From NCBI RefSeq assembly GCF_004794465.1, contig NZ_SSDJ01000147.1:1-64000 (forward strand): DNA of 64,000 nucleotides. The letters run 5' to 3'. The translations under genes and the position numbers were made by a program. Source of the stretch: Microbacterium sp. K24. Lineage in GTDB: Bacteria; Actinomycetota; Actinomycetes; Actinomycetales; Microbacteriaceae. Shown piece after piece: positions 31,414 through 39,149 of the stretch (the stretch's first letter is position 1; each line of letters begins with the position of its first letter). A model generated the notes under the pieces. The model saw nothing but the letters and a program-made list of their open reading frames with translations. It searched no databases and was not told where the DNA came from.

Positions 31414-32256
31414 ATGGGTATCGACAGGGCGGGATTGGCGGAGTTCCTCCGTCGTCGGCGCGACGTCCTCCAGCCGGAGGACGTCGGCCTTCCGCATGGA
31501 CAGCGACGTCGCACCGAGGGACTCCGGCGCGAGGAGGTCGCGGCGCTCAGTCATATGTCCGCCGACTACTACGCCCGCCTCGAACGCGGCAGCGGGCCGC
31601 TGCCCTCGGAGCAGATGATCGCCTCTATCGCCCAGGGCCTGCATCTCTCCGCCGACGAGCGCGACCACCTCTTCCGACTGGCCGGCCACCGGCCTCCTGC
31701 TCGCGGAACCGAGAGCGATCATGTCTCACCCGGAATGCTGCGCATCCTCGACCGGCTCGAGGACACGCCTGCCGAGGTCGTCACAGAGCTGGGGGAGACG
31801 CTGCGTCAGACCGCGCTCGGCGTCGCGCTCACCGGAGATACGGCGCGGCTCACCGGTCCGCAGCGCAGCATCGGGTTCCGGTGGTTCACGGATCCGAAGT
31901 CGCGAGAGCTGTACGACCCGCGCGACCACCCGTTCCTCGCGCGGCTGTGGGTCTCAGGACTTCGGGAGGTCATGGGCCGCAATGGGCCGGAGTCGCGTGC
32001 GGCGGAACTGTGCCGGCTGCTGCGCGAGAGGAGCGAGGAGTTCCGGGTGCTCTGGGACCGGCAGGAGATCGGGCTGCGCCCCCGGGAGACCAAGCGTTTC
32101 GTCCATCCGGAATTGGGGGCGCTCGACCTGTCGTGCCAGAGCCTGCTCGACCCGGGATCCTCGCAGGCTCTGCTCGTCTACACCGCGGCCCCGGGGTCGG
32201 AGAGCCACGAGAAACTGCGGCTGCTCTCGGTGCTGGGTCCGCAGTACGCGCGGTGA
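31414..32256 (+). CDS. XRE-family regulator with MmyB-like ligand domain (second copy)
   Basis: 280 residues from ATG 31414 (GTG 31408 is also possible). RRTEGLRREEVAALSHMSADYYARLERGSG is the DNA-binding helix-turn-helix; the C-terminal domain ends RFVHPELGALDLSCQSLLDPGSSQALLVYTAAPGSESHEKLRLL, the MmyB-like ligand pocket. It is only distantly similar to the 27255 product, so the two are family members and not a recent duplication. The divergent SDR is the probable target. Confidence 0.92.
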   Translation: MGIDRAGLAEFLRRRRDVLQPEDVGLPHGQRRRTEGLRREEVAALSHMSADYYARLERGSGPLPSEQMIASIAQGLHLSADERDHLFRLAGHRPPARGTESDHVSPGMLRILDRLEDTPAEVVTELGETLRQTALGVALTGDTARLTGPQRSIGFRWFTDPKSRELYDPRDHPFLARLWVSGLREVMGRNGPESRAAELCRLLRERSEEFRVLWDRQEIGLRPRETKRFVHPELGALDLSCQSLLDPGSSQALLVYTAAPGSESHEKLRLLSVLGPQYAR

Positions 32257-32276
32257 CTCTCGATCGATCGAGCGTC

Positions 32277-32309
32277 GGAACGAGGACAGGATATGTCCGC
32301 ATCTGTTCC
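32277..32309 (+). promoter_or_regulatory. Nested inverted repeats upstream of a VOC gene
   Basis: GGAAC (32277-32281) pairs with GTTCC (32305-32309), and inside it GGACA (32284-32288) pairs with TGTCC (32294-32298). Two nested arms of this kind 43 bases before the VOC gene suggest a repressor site or a leader hairpin. No regulator can be assigned. Confidence 0.35.
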
Positions 32310-32351
32310 TAGAGTGAGCGTCATCGCCTGACGTCACGATCGGAGAAGCAG

Positions 32352-32876
32352 ATGACCGAAACGAAGAATCCCGCCCCTTCCGGCTACACGACGGTCGCTC
32401 CGTGGGTCGTGACCGATGACACCGGAGCGCTGCTCGACTTCCTCGTCGCCGCTTTCGACGGCGAAGAGCTCGGGCGGGTCGCCACAGAGGACGGCCTGAT
32501 CGGCCACGCCGAGGTCCGGGTCGGCGACACGGTCGTGCTGGCCTTCGACCGTCGCCCGGAGTGGCCGGTGATGCCGAGCCTGCTGCGGGTGTGGGTCCCT
32601 GATGCCGAGGCGACGTTCGCGAAGGCGCTCGCCGCGGGAGCCGTCATCGTGACCGCTCTCGACGACAACGCTTTCGGACAGCGCGGCGGCCGCATCAAGG
32701 ACCCGTTCGGCAACATCTGGTGGGTGGTCAGCAATGTGGAGGAGGTCCCCGAAGATGTGATCTGGCAGCGCCTGCAGCAGCCCGCATACGCCGAGCAGAT
32801 GCGCATCGCGCAGGAGACCCTCGACGCGGAGCTCAGTGGTCGAGAGCAGGGACGGTCGAGCGCACCCACGCGCTGA
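32352..32876 (+). CDS. VOC-family (glyoxalase/bleomycin-resistance-like) protein
   Basis: 174 residues. Two beta-alpha-beta-beta-beta units: TTVAPWVVTDDTGALLDFLVAAFDGEELGR in the first and RGGRIKDPFGNIWWVVSNVEEVP, the conserved D-P-x-G-x-x-W, in the second. It resembles PhnB/YdfO-like VOC proteins rather than true glyoxalase I. Function cannot be narrowed. A helical tail of about 40 residues follows the fold. It stands alone, with a nested inverted repeat upstream. Confidence 0.88.
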   Translation: MTETKNPAPSGYTTVAPWVVTDDTGALLDFLVAAFDGEELGRVATEDGLIGHAEVRVGDTVVLAFDRRPEWPVMPSLLRVWVPDAEATFAKALAAGAVIVTALDDNAFGQRGGRIKDPFGNIWWVVSNVEEVPEDVIWQRLQQPAYAEQMRIAQETLDAELSGREQGRSSAPTR

Positions 32877-32911
32877 GCGGCGACGAGGCCGCCCAGCGCA
32901 GGGGCGCGACC

Positions 32912-33310
32912 TCAGCCGACGTCCTCCGCCGTCGGCTCGACCCACTGGACGAGCTGGTAGACGACGCCGTTCGGGTCCGTCATCTGGAAGTAGCGTTCGC
33001 CCCACGGTTCGGTCTCGATCGGCGTGACGATCGTGACGCCGTCTGCCTGCAGCCGGGCGTAGTCCTCGTCGATGCGCTCGACGGTGAACACGACGAGCAG
33101 CCCCGCGGCGTCCACCGCGGCCGAGGCCGGCTTGAAGGTCGACAGCCCCGTGCGCAGGAAGATCAGGTTGATCCCGGCATCCGGATGCTGCAGCGACGAG
33201 AATCCGTCTGCCGCCATGGCGACCGAGAATCCGAGGTGCTTCTGCACCCAGGCGGATGAGGCGTCGACATCGGGGACGTTGAGTGAGATGGCGGATGCGG
33301 TGATCTGCAT
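32912..33310 (-). CDS. VOC-family protein controlled by a divergent TetR regulator
   Basis: 132 residues from ATG 33310. ISLNVPDVDASSAWVQKHLGFSVAMAADGF and RYFQMTDPNGVVYQLVQW are the two halves of the VOC fold. It could bind a small toxic molecule or act as an isomerase or dioxygenase. The TetR gene starts 72 bases away in the opposite direction with a 29-bp palindrome between them, so this gene is the likely regulated target. Confidence 0.9.
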   Translation of the reverse strand: MQITASAISLNVPDVDASSAWVQKHLGFSVAMAADGFSSLQHPDAGINLIFLRTGLSTFKPASAAVDAAGLLVVFTVERIDEDYARLQADGVTIVTPIETEPWGERYFQMTDPNGVVYQLVQWVEPTAEDVG

Positions 33311-33329
33311 GACTGCTCCTGTCGGTAAA

Positions 33330-33358
33330 TTATACGACGTACAATGTACGGCGTATAA
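33330..33358. promoter_or_regulatory. TetR operator, 29-bp palindrome
   Basis: TTATACGACGTACA, a central A, then TGTACGGCGTATAA: 14-bp arms with one mismatch. It sits in the 72-base gap between the divergent VOC and TetR genes and is much richer in A+T than its surroundings. It contains a smaller palindrome GTACAATGTAC (33340-33350). This is almost certainly the repressor's operator, covering both promoters. Confidence 0.85.
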
Positions 33359-33382
33359 CGCACATATGACAAGATCATTCCC

Positions 33383-34156
33383 ATGGATGCTGATCGAACG
33401 GGTTCCGGAGAGCCCAGCAGAACGCTCGCGCTCCTCTGGGGTGAGTCGACCGCTCCGCGGAAGGGGCCAGCCCGCTCCGTCGCCGTCGAGAAGATCGTGC
33501 AGGCGGCGCTGAGCATCGCCGACGACGGCGGACTCTCCGCCGTCACGGTGCGCGCGGTCGCCGAGCGGGTGGGCATCGCGCCGATGTCGGTGTACACCTA
33601 CGTCCCCGGCAAACCCGAGCTCCTCGACCTCATGGTCGACGCGCTCTCTGCCGGAATGGACCGGCCCGGCCTGGGGGATCGGCCCTGGCGAGAGCGTGTG
33701 ACCGAGATCGCGCACGCCAACCGCGAGCTCCTGCTGCGGCATCCGTGGCTCACCGAGGTCGCCGCCCTCAGTCGTCCGCCGCTCGGACCGGGCGTGATGG
33801 CGAAGTACGAGTACGAGCTCTCGGCCTTCGACGGCACCGGACTCGCCGATGTCGACATCGACGCGGGGCTGACCTACGTCCTCGGGTTCGTGCAGGGGCA
33901 CTGCCGGTCGGTGCACGACGCGGCGCGGGCGGTGACCGACACGGCGATGAGCGACGCCGAGTGGTGGTCGGCGAACCAGCCGATCCTCGCCCGCGTGCTC
34001 GACCCGGTCAGGTACCCCCGCGCGGTGCGCATCGGGGCTGCCGCCGGCGAAGCCCAGGGTGGCGCGTGGGGCGGGGCGCAGGCGTGGGCATTCGGACTCG
34101 CCCGCACCCTCGACGCCCTCGCCGCCCTGATCGAAGGCCGGGAGCGCCATGTCTGA
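33383..34156 (+). CDS. TetR/AcrR-family transcriptional regulator
   Basis: 257 residues. The N-terminal HTH domain (about 33-80) reads IVQAALSIADDGGLSAVTVRAVAERVGIAPMSVYTYVPGKPELLDLMVDAL. The C-terminal part is of the TetR_C type (RPWRERVTEIAHANRELLLRHPWLTEVAAL), typical of regulators close to TetR itself. It should repress itself and the divergent VOC gene through the 29-bp operator. Its 3' end overlaps the CHY zinc-finger gene by 8 bases, so the two are co-transcribed. Confidence 0.92.
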   Translation: MDADRTGSGEPSRTLALLWGESTAPRKGPARSVAVEKIVQAALSIADDGGLSAVTVRAVAERVGIAPMSVYTYVPGKPELLDLMVDALSAGMDRPGLGDRPWRERVTEIAHANRELLLRHPWLTEVAALSRPPLGPGVMAKYEYELSAFDGTGLADVDIDAGLTYVLGFVQGHCRSVHDAARAVTDTAMSDAEWWSANQPILARVLDPVRYPRAVRIGAAAGEAQGGAWGGAQAWAFGLARTLDALAALIEGRERHV

Positions 34157-34478
34157 TCGACCGGTCGTCCGCGGCGCCGTCGTCGACGACATGACGAGGT
34201 GCGTGCACTATCGGAGCGCCGTCGACATCGTGGCGATCCGCTTCGCCTGCTGCGGCGAGTACTACCCGTGCCACCTCTGCCATGCGGAGGCCGCCGGGCA
34301 CGCCGCGCGGCAGTGGGGCGTCGGGGAGCGCGGCGAGAAGGCGGTCCTGTGCGGGGCGTGCGGCACGGAGCTGACGATCGCCGCCTACCTCGTGGCGACC
34401 GGGTGCCCGGCGTGCGGATCGGCGTTCAACCCCGGGTGCGCACTGCACGCGCCCCTGTATTTCGAGGTCGATCCCTGA
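34149..34478 (+). CDS. CHY-type zinc finger protein
   Basis: 109 residues. Metal ligands are arranged as in CHY zinc fingers: CVHYRSAVDIVAIRFACCGEYYPCHLCHAEAAGHA in the first half, then LCGACGTEL and CPACGSAFNPGCALHAPLYF. It probably binds three zinc ions. In bacteria such stand-alone CHY proteins have no firm function. It overlaps the TetR gene and would be expressed with it. Confidence 0.9.
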   Translation: MSDRPVVRGAVVDDMTRCVHYRSAVDIVAIRFACCGEYYPCHLCHAEAAGHAARQWGVGERGEKAVLCGACGTELTIAAYLVATGCPACGSAFNPGCALHAPLYFEVDP

Positions 34479-34490
34479 GGTCGCGTCCCG

Positions 34491-34832
34491 TCATCCCCGG
34501 CGGAGTGCGTCGGCCGCGGCATCGAGCGCTGAGTCGTTGAGGGCGAAGTACGCCCACCTGCCGCGCTGCTCACGCGTGACGAGGCCGGCCTCCGTGAGGA
34601 GCTTCATGTGGTGGGAGACCGTGCCCTGGGAGAGGCCGACGGGTTCGGTGAGGTCGCAGATGCAGGCCTCCCCGCCCTCGCCGGCGGCGATCAGCGACAG
34701 CAGTCGGACCCGCGTCGGGTCGCCGAGTGCCTTGAACACCCGTGCCGCGCGCTCGGCGTCGTCGACGGTCAAGGAGGACGTCACCCGGGGCACGCAGCAG
34801 GCCGTGGAATCGATCGTCAGTGGCAGGCTCAC
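34491..34832 (-). CDS. arsR: ArsR-family arsenite-responsive repressor
   Basis: About 113 residues from GTG 34832; the frame is open to ATG 34901, but that would run the gene through the divergent promoter and operator. The start of the protein, LTIDSTACCVP, carries a Cys-Cys pair, and GGEACICDLTEPVGLSQGTVSHHMKLL places further cysteines just before the recognition helix. A paired N-terminal Cys plus one at the helix is the arsenite site of Corynebacterium-type ArsR. It is divergent from the FAD oxidoreductase and close to arsC. It should leave its operators when As(III) or Sb(III) binds. Confidence 0.9.
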   Translation of the reverse strand: MSLPLTIDSTACCVPRVTSSLTVDDAERAARVFKALGDPTRVRLLSLIAAGEGGEACICDLTEPVGLSQGTVSHHMKLLTEAGLVTREQRGRWAYFALNDSALDAAADALRRG

Positions 34833-34850
34833 AGCTGTATCTTCGCACGT

Positions 34851-34902
34851 ATTGACATTCTTCGATAGGTGGGCGATGGTCTTCATATTGAAGTTTTTCA
34901 AT
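34851..34902 (+). promoter_or_regulatory. Divergent ars promoter and ArsR operator
   Basis: ATTGAAGTTTTTCAAT (34887-34902) is a perfect 6-4-6 inverted repeat just before the oxidoreductase ribosome site, typical of ArsR operators. TTGACA at 34852-34857 gives a -35 box for the plus strand. The motif ATTGACATTCTTCGAT (34851-34866) recurs in near form before arsC. Confidence 0.7.
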
Positions 34903-34915
34903 CTGAGGAGACGTC

Positions 34916-36217
34916 ATGGATGAACTGCCCGTCGTGATCATCGGCGCGGGACCGCAGGGGCTCGCCGCAGCGGCGCATGCGACCGAACGCGGGCTGGACA
35001 CCGTCGTGCTCGAACGGGGAGGCGCCGCGGCGGCCGCCGTGTCGGAGTGGGGCCACGTTCGCCTCTTCTCCTCCTGGCCGGAGCTCACCGACGCCGCCGG
35101 TCGGCGGCTCCTCGCGCCATCGGGCTGGTCGGCTCCCGCGGCGGGATTCCCGACGGGGACCGAATGGGTCGACGGATACCTCGCCCCGCTGGCCGACGCG
35201 CTGGGCGATCGGGTGCGCTACGGCGTCACCGTCACCGGCGTCGCACGTCAGGGGCGCGACAAGGTCGTCGACGGCGGTCGCCGGAGTCAGCCGTTCGTCG
35301 TGCACACACGCGATGCCGATGGCGTCGAGGGGCGGACCCTCGCCCGATCGGTGATCGACGCGAGCGGGACGTGGGGGCAGCCGAACCCGGCAGGTGCGGA
35401 CGGTCATCCCGCGCGGTGCGAGACCGCGTCAGCGGATCGCATCTCCTATCGCATCCCCGAAGACGTCGCCGCCTTCGCGGGAACGCACGTCGTCGTGATC
35501 GGGGCCGGGCATTCCGCGACGCACGCGGTGCTGCGACTGAGCGAAGTCGCGCGCCGCGCCCCGGGGACGAGAGTCACGTGGCTGCTGCGAAGGGGAACCG
35601 CGACGAACGTCTTCGGCGGCGGTGCAGGCGACGAGCTCCCCGAACGGGCGGCGCTCGGGGAGCGCGCTCGCACGGTGATCGAATCCGGAGTCGTCGACGT
35701 CGTCACCGGGTTCCGCGTCACCGAGTTCCGAGAGCAGGACGGTGCGCTCTGGATCCGCTCGGAGGACGGGCGGGAGGTGGCCGGCGCCGCCCATGTGTTC
35801 GCGCTGACCGGGTTCCGTCCCGACACCGGCCTGCTTCGTGAGGTGCGCACCGATCTCGATCCGGCGCTCGAGGCCGTCGCGGGGATCGCTGCCGAGATCG
35901 ATCCGAACATCCACTCGTGCGGGTCGGTGTCGGCGACGGGGGCGCGCCAGCTCGCACAGCCGGAACACGGTCTGTTCATCGTCGGGGCGAAGTCGTACGG
36001 GCGTGCACCGACCTTCCTCGCACTGACGGGTTTCGAGCAGGTGCGCAGCGTCGTCGCCCATCTCGCGGGCGATCATGCGGCTGCGGCCCGCAACGAGCTG
36101 GTGCTGCCGGAAACCGGCGTCTGCGGCGGCGCGGGCGGGTTCGATGAGGGGGCGAGCGGATGCTGCGCGATCCCTTCGGTGCGGAAGATCGGATCGCGCC
36201 CGACGGCATCCGTCTGA
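34916..36217 (+). CDS. FAD-dependent oxidoreductase of the ars cluster (ArsO-like)
   Basis: 433 residues with GAGGAG upstream. Two nucleotide-binding folds: VVIIGAGPQGLAAAAHA (FAD, residues 6-22) and HVVVIGAGHSATHAVLRL (NADPH, about 190-207), as in flavin monooxygenases. FALTGFRPDTGLL is the second FAD contact. The C-terminus has CGGAGGFDEGASGCC, a Cys cluster that could touch arsenic. Genes of this family sit in many actinobacterial ars operons and are called ArsO or NAD(P)-binding; the reaction on arsenicals is not settled. Here it replaces the efflux pump expected beside arsR. Confidence 0.85.
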   Translation: MDELPVVIIGAGPQGLAAAAHATERGLDTVVLERGGAAAAAVSEWGHVRLFSSWPELTDAAGRRLLAPSGWSAPAAGFPTGTEWVDGYLAPLADALGDRVRYGVTVTGVARQGRDKVVDGGRRSQPFVVHTRDADGVEGRTLARSVIDASGTWGQPNPAGADGHPARCETASADRISYRIPEDVAAFAGTHVVVIGAGHSATHAVLRLSEVARRAPGTRVTWLLRRGTATNVFGGGAGDELPERAALGERARTVIESGVVDVVTGFRVTEFREQDGALWIRSEDGREVAGAAHVFALTGFRPDTGLLREVRTDLDPALEAVAGIAAEIDPNIHSCGSVSATGARQLAQPEHGLFIVGAKSYGRAPTFLALTGFEQVRSVVAHLAGDHAAAARNELVLPETGVCGGAGGFDEGASGCCAIPSVRKIGSRPTASV

Positions 36218-36234
36218 TGTGCGCGTTCGCTCGC

Positions 36235-36252
36235 ATCGAAAAGTGTCAATAT
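36235..36252 (+). promoter_or_regulatory. Putative ArsR site before arsC
   Basis: ATCGAAAAGTGTCAATAT; on the other strand it reads ATATTGACACTTTTCGAT, close to ATTGACATTCTTCGAT in the arsR/oxidoreductase gap. It lies 25 bases before the arsC start. Together with the upstream site it suggests arsC has its own ArsR-controlled promoter. Confidence 0.5.
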
Positions 36253-36276
36253 AGAACTGACCCCTCAGGAGCCCTT

Positions 36277-36687
36277 ATGAACGATGCCGCATCCACACCC
36301 TCCGTCCTCTTCGTGTGCGTGCACAATGCGGGCCGGTCGCAGATGGCCGCCGGGTTCCTGCGCGACATCGCGGGGGACCGCGTCGAGGTCCGCTCGGCCG
36401 GGTCGATGCCCGCCGACGAGATCAACCCGATCGCGGTCGCGGCGATGGCCGAACTGGGCATCGACATCACCGCGGAAGCGCCGAAAGTGCTCACGACCGA
36501 AGCCGTGCAGGCCTCCGACGTCGTGATCACCATGGGGTGCGGTGACGCCTGCCCGTTCTTCCCGGGCAAGCGGTACGAGGATTGGGAACTCGACGATCCT
36601 GCCGGTCAGGGCATCGACGCCGTGCGTCCGATCCGCGACGACATCCGAGGGCGGATCGAGCAGCTCGTGAACGAACTGCTCCGCTGA
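36277..36687 (+). CDS. arsC: Arsenate reductase, low-molecular-weight phosphatase type
   Basis: 136 residues from ATG 36277, with CAGGAG upstream. VLFVCVHNAGRSQMAAGFL carries the catalytic loop C-x5-R-S of low-molecular-weight phosphatases; MGCGDACPFFPGKRYEDWELDDP contains the general-acid Asp and a Cys pair. In actinobacteria enzymes of this type reduce arsenate using mycothiol and mycoredoxin. The product, arsenite, would need export, but no ArsB/Acr3 is near; one may lie elsewhere. Confidence 0.92.
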   Translation: MNDAASTPSVLFVCVHNAGRSQMAAGFLRDIAGDRVEVRSAGSMPADEINPIAVAAMAELGIDITAEAPKVLTTEAVQASDVVITMGCGDACPFFPGKRYEDWELDDPAGQGIDAVRPIRDDIRGRIEQLVNELLR

Positions 36688-36771
36688 AGCCCGCCGGACG
36701 TCTGTTCACGGAGGTGGGTACCTACATGCGTGGCCATGAGTAAACGGCATCCCAACTTGTATTGACATCTT

Positions 36772-36841
36772 CGCGCGCAGCATAGGCGGCGCGGGCGTCG
36801 GGTTCGAGACTGGCAGCGGCAGGGACCTTCCCCTGCCGCTG
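36772..36841 (+). promoter_or_regulatory. Promoter and leader hairpin of the phosphodiesterase gene
   Basis: TTGACA (36772-36777) followed 16-17 bases later by CATAGG is a plausible sigma-70 promoter. Downstream, CAGCGGCAGGG (36814-36824) and CCCTGCCGCTG (36831-36841) form a perfect 11-bp hairpin 23 bases before the start codon, perhaps a leader stability element or a terminator for arsC. Confidence 0.45.
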
Positions 36842-36864
36842 AATCCCCACGTCTCGGAGATGAA

Positions 36865-38916
36865 ATGCCCTCGAATCGCCAGCGAGCAGTTGTCTTGTCA
36901 ACTGCAGCTGCCTGCCTGCTGCCCGCTTTGATCGTCGTACCCGCCCTGCCCGCTGCGGCGGTCGACGAACCCACCGTGAAGACCCTCGTGATCGGCATCG
37001 ACGGCGCGTCCTTCGACTTCCTCGATGATGCCGACATGCCGAACCTCGACGCCCTGATGGCACGCGGCATGGTCTCGTCGAGCAACCTCTACGCCACGCC
37101 GATGGCGGGCACGATCTCGGGCCCGGGGTGGTCGACGATCGCCACCGGCGTCTGGCCCGACAAGCACAAGGTGGTCGACAACAACTTCACGGCGCCCCGG
37201 TTCGACCTGTACCCGGACTATCTGACCCGTATCGAGGCGGCGCAGCCGGAGCGCACCACGGCCGTTGTGGCCACGTGGGCGCCGATCGCGACCACCGTCT
37301 TCGGGTCTGCCGTCGACTCCCGTGTGCAGGGCGGCAACGACGTGGGCACGACCGCCGAGGCGGTCGAGACGATCGCGAGCGGCGCGGACGATGTCTTCGT
37401 CCATCTGGATGAGGTCGACGGCGCCGGGCACAGCGTCGGCACGAACGGGGCTGCCTATGGAGCAGCGTTGGCGAAGGCCGACGGCGAGATCGGACAGATC
37501 CTGGCCGCCGTCGACGCCCGTCCTGCCGACGAGGAGTGGCTGGTCGTCGTCACGGCGGACCACGGTCACACACCGACGGGAGGCCACGGCGGCAGCACGC
37601 CGGCGGAGCGCGAGGTGTTCGTGATCGCGGCAGGGCCCGGCATCGAGCCCGGTGTGCGTCACGACGTGAAGATCTCGGACGTCGCACCGACGGTGCTCTC
37701 CGCCGTCGGCATCGCTGCCGACCCGGCCTGGTCGCTCGACGGCACCGCCGTGCCCGACCTGACGCCGGATGCGTTCGACACCCTGCGGCCCTCGCTGCAG
37801 ACCCGTGCCGACGAGACCCGCCCGGGTGCAGGCGTTCTGGGCTGGACGCATGCCGCACCGGAGGGATGGAGCATCGACAACTCCCGGATGCCGTCGGGCG
37901 GCGTGCGGGAGTGGGCCGGCTGGTCCTTCGCCACCGATGACTTCTGGACCAACGTCGAGCTCGGGCAGCGGCGCGAGACCTCGGTGCGGGCTCGCGACGT
38001 GTTCGCCGTCGCCGACTCCGACGAGTGGGACGACAAGGCGCACTCCGCCGGTGCCTTCGACTCGACGCTCGTCAGCCCCGCGTATCCCCTCACCGGAGCA
38101 GCCACCGCGACACTCGCGTATACGACGAACTACTTCATCGACGGGCCGCAGTCCGCGGAGGTGCTGGTCAGTTTCGACGGCGGGGAACCGCGATCGCTCA
38201 AGGCCTACTCGACGAACACCAATACCGAGGAGCGTCTCGCGTTCGACGTGCCCGCCGGTGCGAAGACGGCGCAGTTCCGGTTCCACTACACGGGCACCAA
38301 CAGTGCGTTCTGGGTCGTGGACCGCGTCGCCCTCGGCCAGGAGGCCGCCCCGGTCGACACCACGAAGCCGATCGCGACCCTCGTCGCTCCGACCGCGGCA
38401 GGGCCGACGCCCTCGGTGAAGCTGCGCGTCGAGGCGACGGATGATCTCGGTCTGAAGCGGATCGTCGCCAACATCTATAAGGACGGCACACTCGTCAAGA
38501 GCACCCAGACAGCGATCGGCGGCGCGACGAGCGGCGTCCACGAGACGACCCAGACGCTCCCCGACGGTGCATACACGGTGAAGTACAACGCAGAGGACCT
38601 CGCCGGGAACATCGCCCAGACCGGAGTCTTCGCCTTCTCGATCGACGCCACCGCGCCGACGGCCACCGTCAAGGAAGGGGCGTCGTTCACGGTGGGGTCC
38701 GCGGGAACCTACGACCTCGTGAGCTTCAAGCTCTTCGACGCGGGCAAGGTCTCGCAGGTCGTCCTCAACGGGGTCGTGAAAGACCTCACCGACAACGCCT
38801 GGTCTGACATCAACTCCGTGAAGCCCGGTGTCTTCGGTGCGGTACGCGGCCAGAACACGTTGGTCGTCCACGATGTGGCCGGCAACACGGCGACGGTGGT
38901 CTTCACACTGAACTGA
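36865..38916 (+). CDS. Secreted type I phosphodiesterase / alkaline-phosphatase-superfamily protein
   Basis: 683 residues. Residues 1-33 are a Sec signal peptide ending ALPAAAV. The catalytic domain (about 38-300) has VIGIDGASFDFLDDADMPNLDALM (metal Asp), TISGPGWSTIATGVWPDKHKV (nucleophile region) and VTADHGHTPTGGHGG (second metal site), as in nucleotide pyrophosphatase/phosphodiesterases. Residues about 320-495 form a beta-rich domain with aromatic residues, and about 500-683 an Ig-like or Big-type pair (TKPIATLVAPTAAGPTPSVKLRVEATDD). It should release phosphate from organic esters outside the cell. No cell-wall anchor is visible at the C-terminus. Confidence 0.88.
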   Translation: MPSNRQRAVVLSTAAACLLPALIVVPALPAAAVDEPTVKTLVIGIDGASFDFLDDADMPNLDALMARGMVSSSNLYATPMAGTISGPGWSTIATGVWPDKHKVVDNNFTAPRFDLYPDYLTRIEAAQPERTTAVVATWAPIATTVFGSAVDSRVQGGNDVGTTAEAVETIASGADDVFVHLDEVDGAGHSVGTNGAAYGAALAKADGEIGQILAAVDARPADEEWLVVVTADHGHTPTGGHGGSTPAEREVFVIAAGPGIEPGVRHDVKISDVAPTVLSAVGIAADPAWSLDGTAVPDLTPDAFDTLRPSLQTRADETRPGAGVLGWTHAAPEGWSIDNSRMPSGGVREWAGWSFATDDFWTNVELGQRRETSVRARDVFAVADSDEWDDKAHSAGAFDSTLVSPAYPLTGAATATLAYTTNYFIDGPQSAEVLVSFDGGEPRSLKAYSTNTNTEERLAFDVPAGAKTAQFRFHYTGTNSAFWVVDRVALGQEAAPVDTTKPIATLVAPTAAGPTPSVKLRVEATDDLGLKRIVANIYKDGTLVKSTQTAIGGATSGVHETTQTLPDGAYTVKYNAEDLAGNIAQTGVFAFSIDATAPTATVKEGASFTVGSAGTYDLVSFKLFDAGKVSQVVLNGVVKDLTDNAWSDINSVKPGVFGAVRGQNTLVVHDVAGNTATVVFTLN

Positions 38917-38923
38917 ATGCCGT

Positions 38924-38957
38924 CTCCGCGGGCGCGTCACACGGCGCGCCCGCGGAG
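38924..38957 (+). terminator. Terminator of the phosphodiesterase gene
   Basis: A perfect 13-bp stem, CTCCGCGGGCGCG (38924-38936) and CGCGCCCGCGGAG (38945-38957), 8-base loop, starts 8 bases after the stop codon. No T run, as is usual in actinobacteria. Confidence 0.75.
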
Positions 38958-39009
38958 CAGCATCCACTGTCGGCAGATCCACAGGAAGCGCCGGGCGTCG
39001 CCTGTATTC

Positions 39010-39125
39010 TGGCATTTCCCAAGGGGAGTACTCCGATACGGTCGGGTCGTCATTACGGATGCACGTCGCATCCCGGGCCACCGGTTCCTGGTCTCAGGAA
39101 TGGAGAAGACTTTGGCGCTGCTTCC
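39010..39125 (+). ncRNA. yybP-ykoY manganese riboswitch upstream of terC
   Basis: The class hallmarks are present in order: GGGGAGTA (39023-39030), then CCGATACGGTCGGGTCGTCA, the CCGGGCCACCGGTTCCTGG arm, and GAAGACTTTGG (39104-39114). The two purine-rich loops that hold Mn2+ are GGGGAGTA and GAAGAC. The element ends about 25 bases before the TerC start. Binding of Mn2+ turns on expression in this class, and TerC-family proteins (MntX/Alx type) export Mn2+, so the fit of element and gene is good. Confidence 0.85.
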
Positions 39126-39149
39126 GCATACGCCGAGTCTGGAGTCCTC

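Noticed and set aside
36898..39081. A 727-codon open frame on the minus strand
   Set aside because: It is antisense to the secreted phosphodiesterase, which has a signal peptide and catalytic motifs. The antisense product is Arg/Asp/Gly-rich with no domain, as expected from G+C-rich complementary frames.
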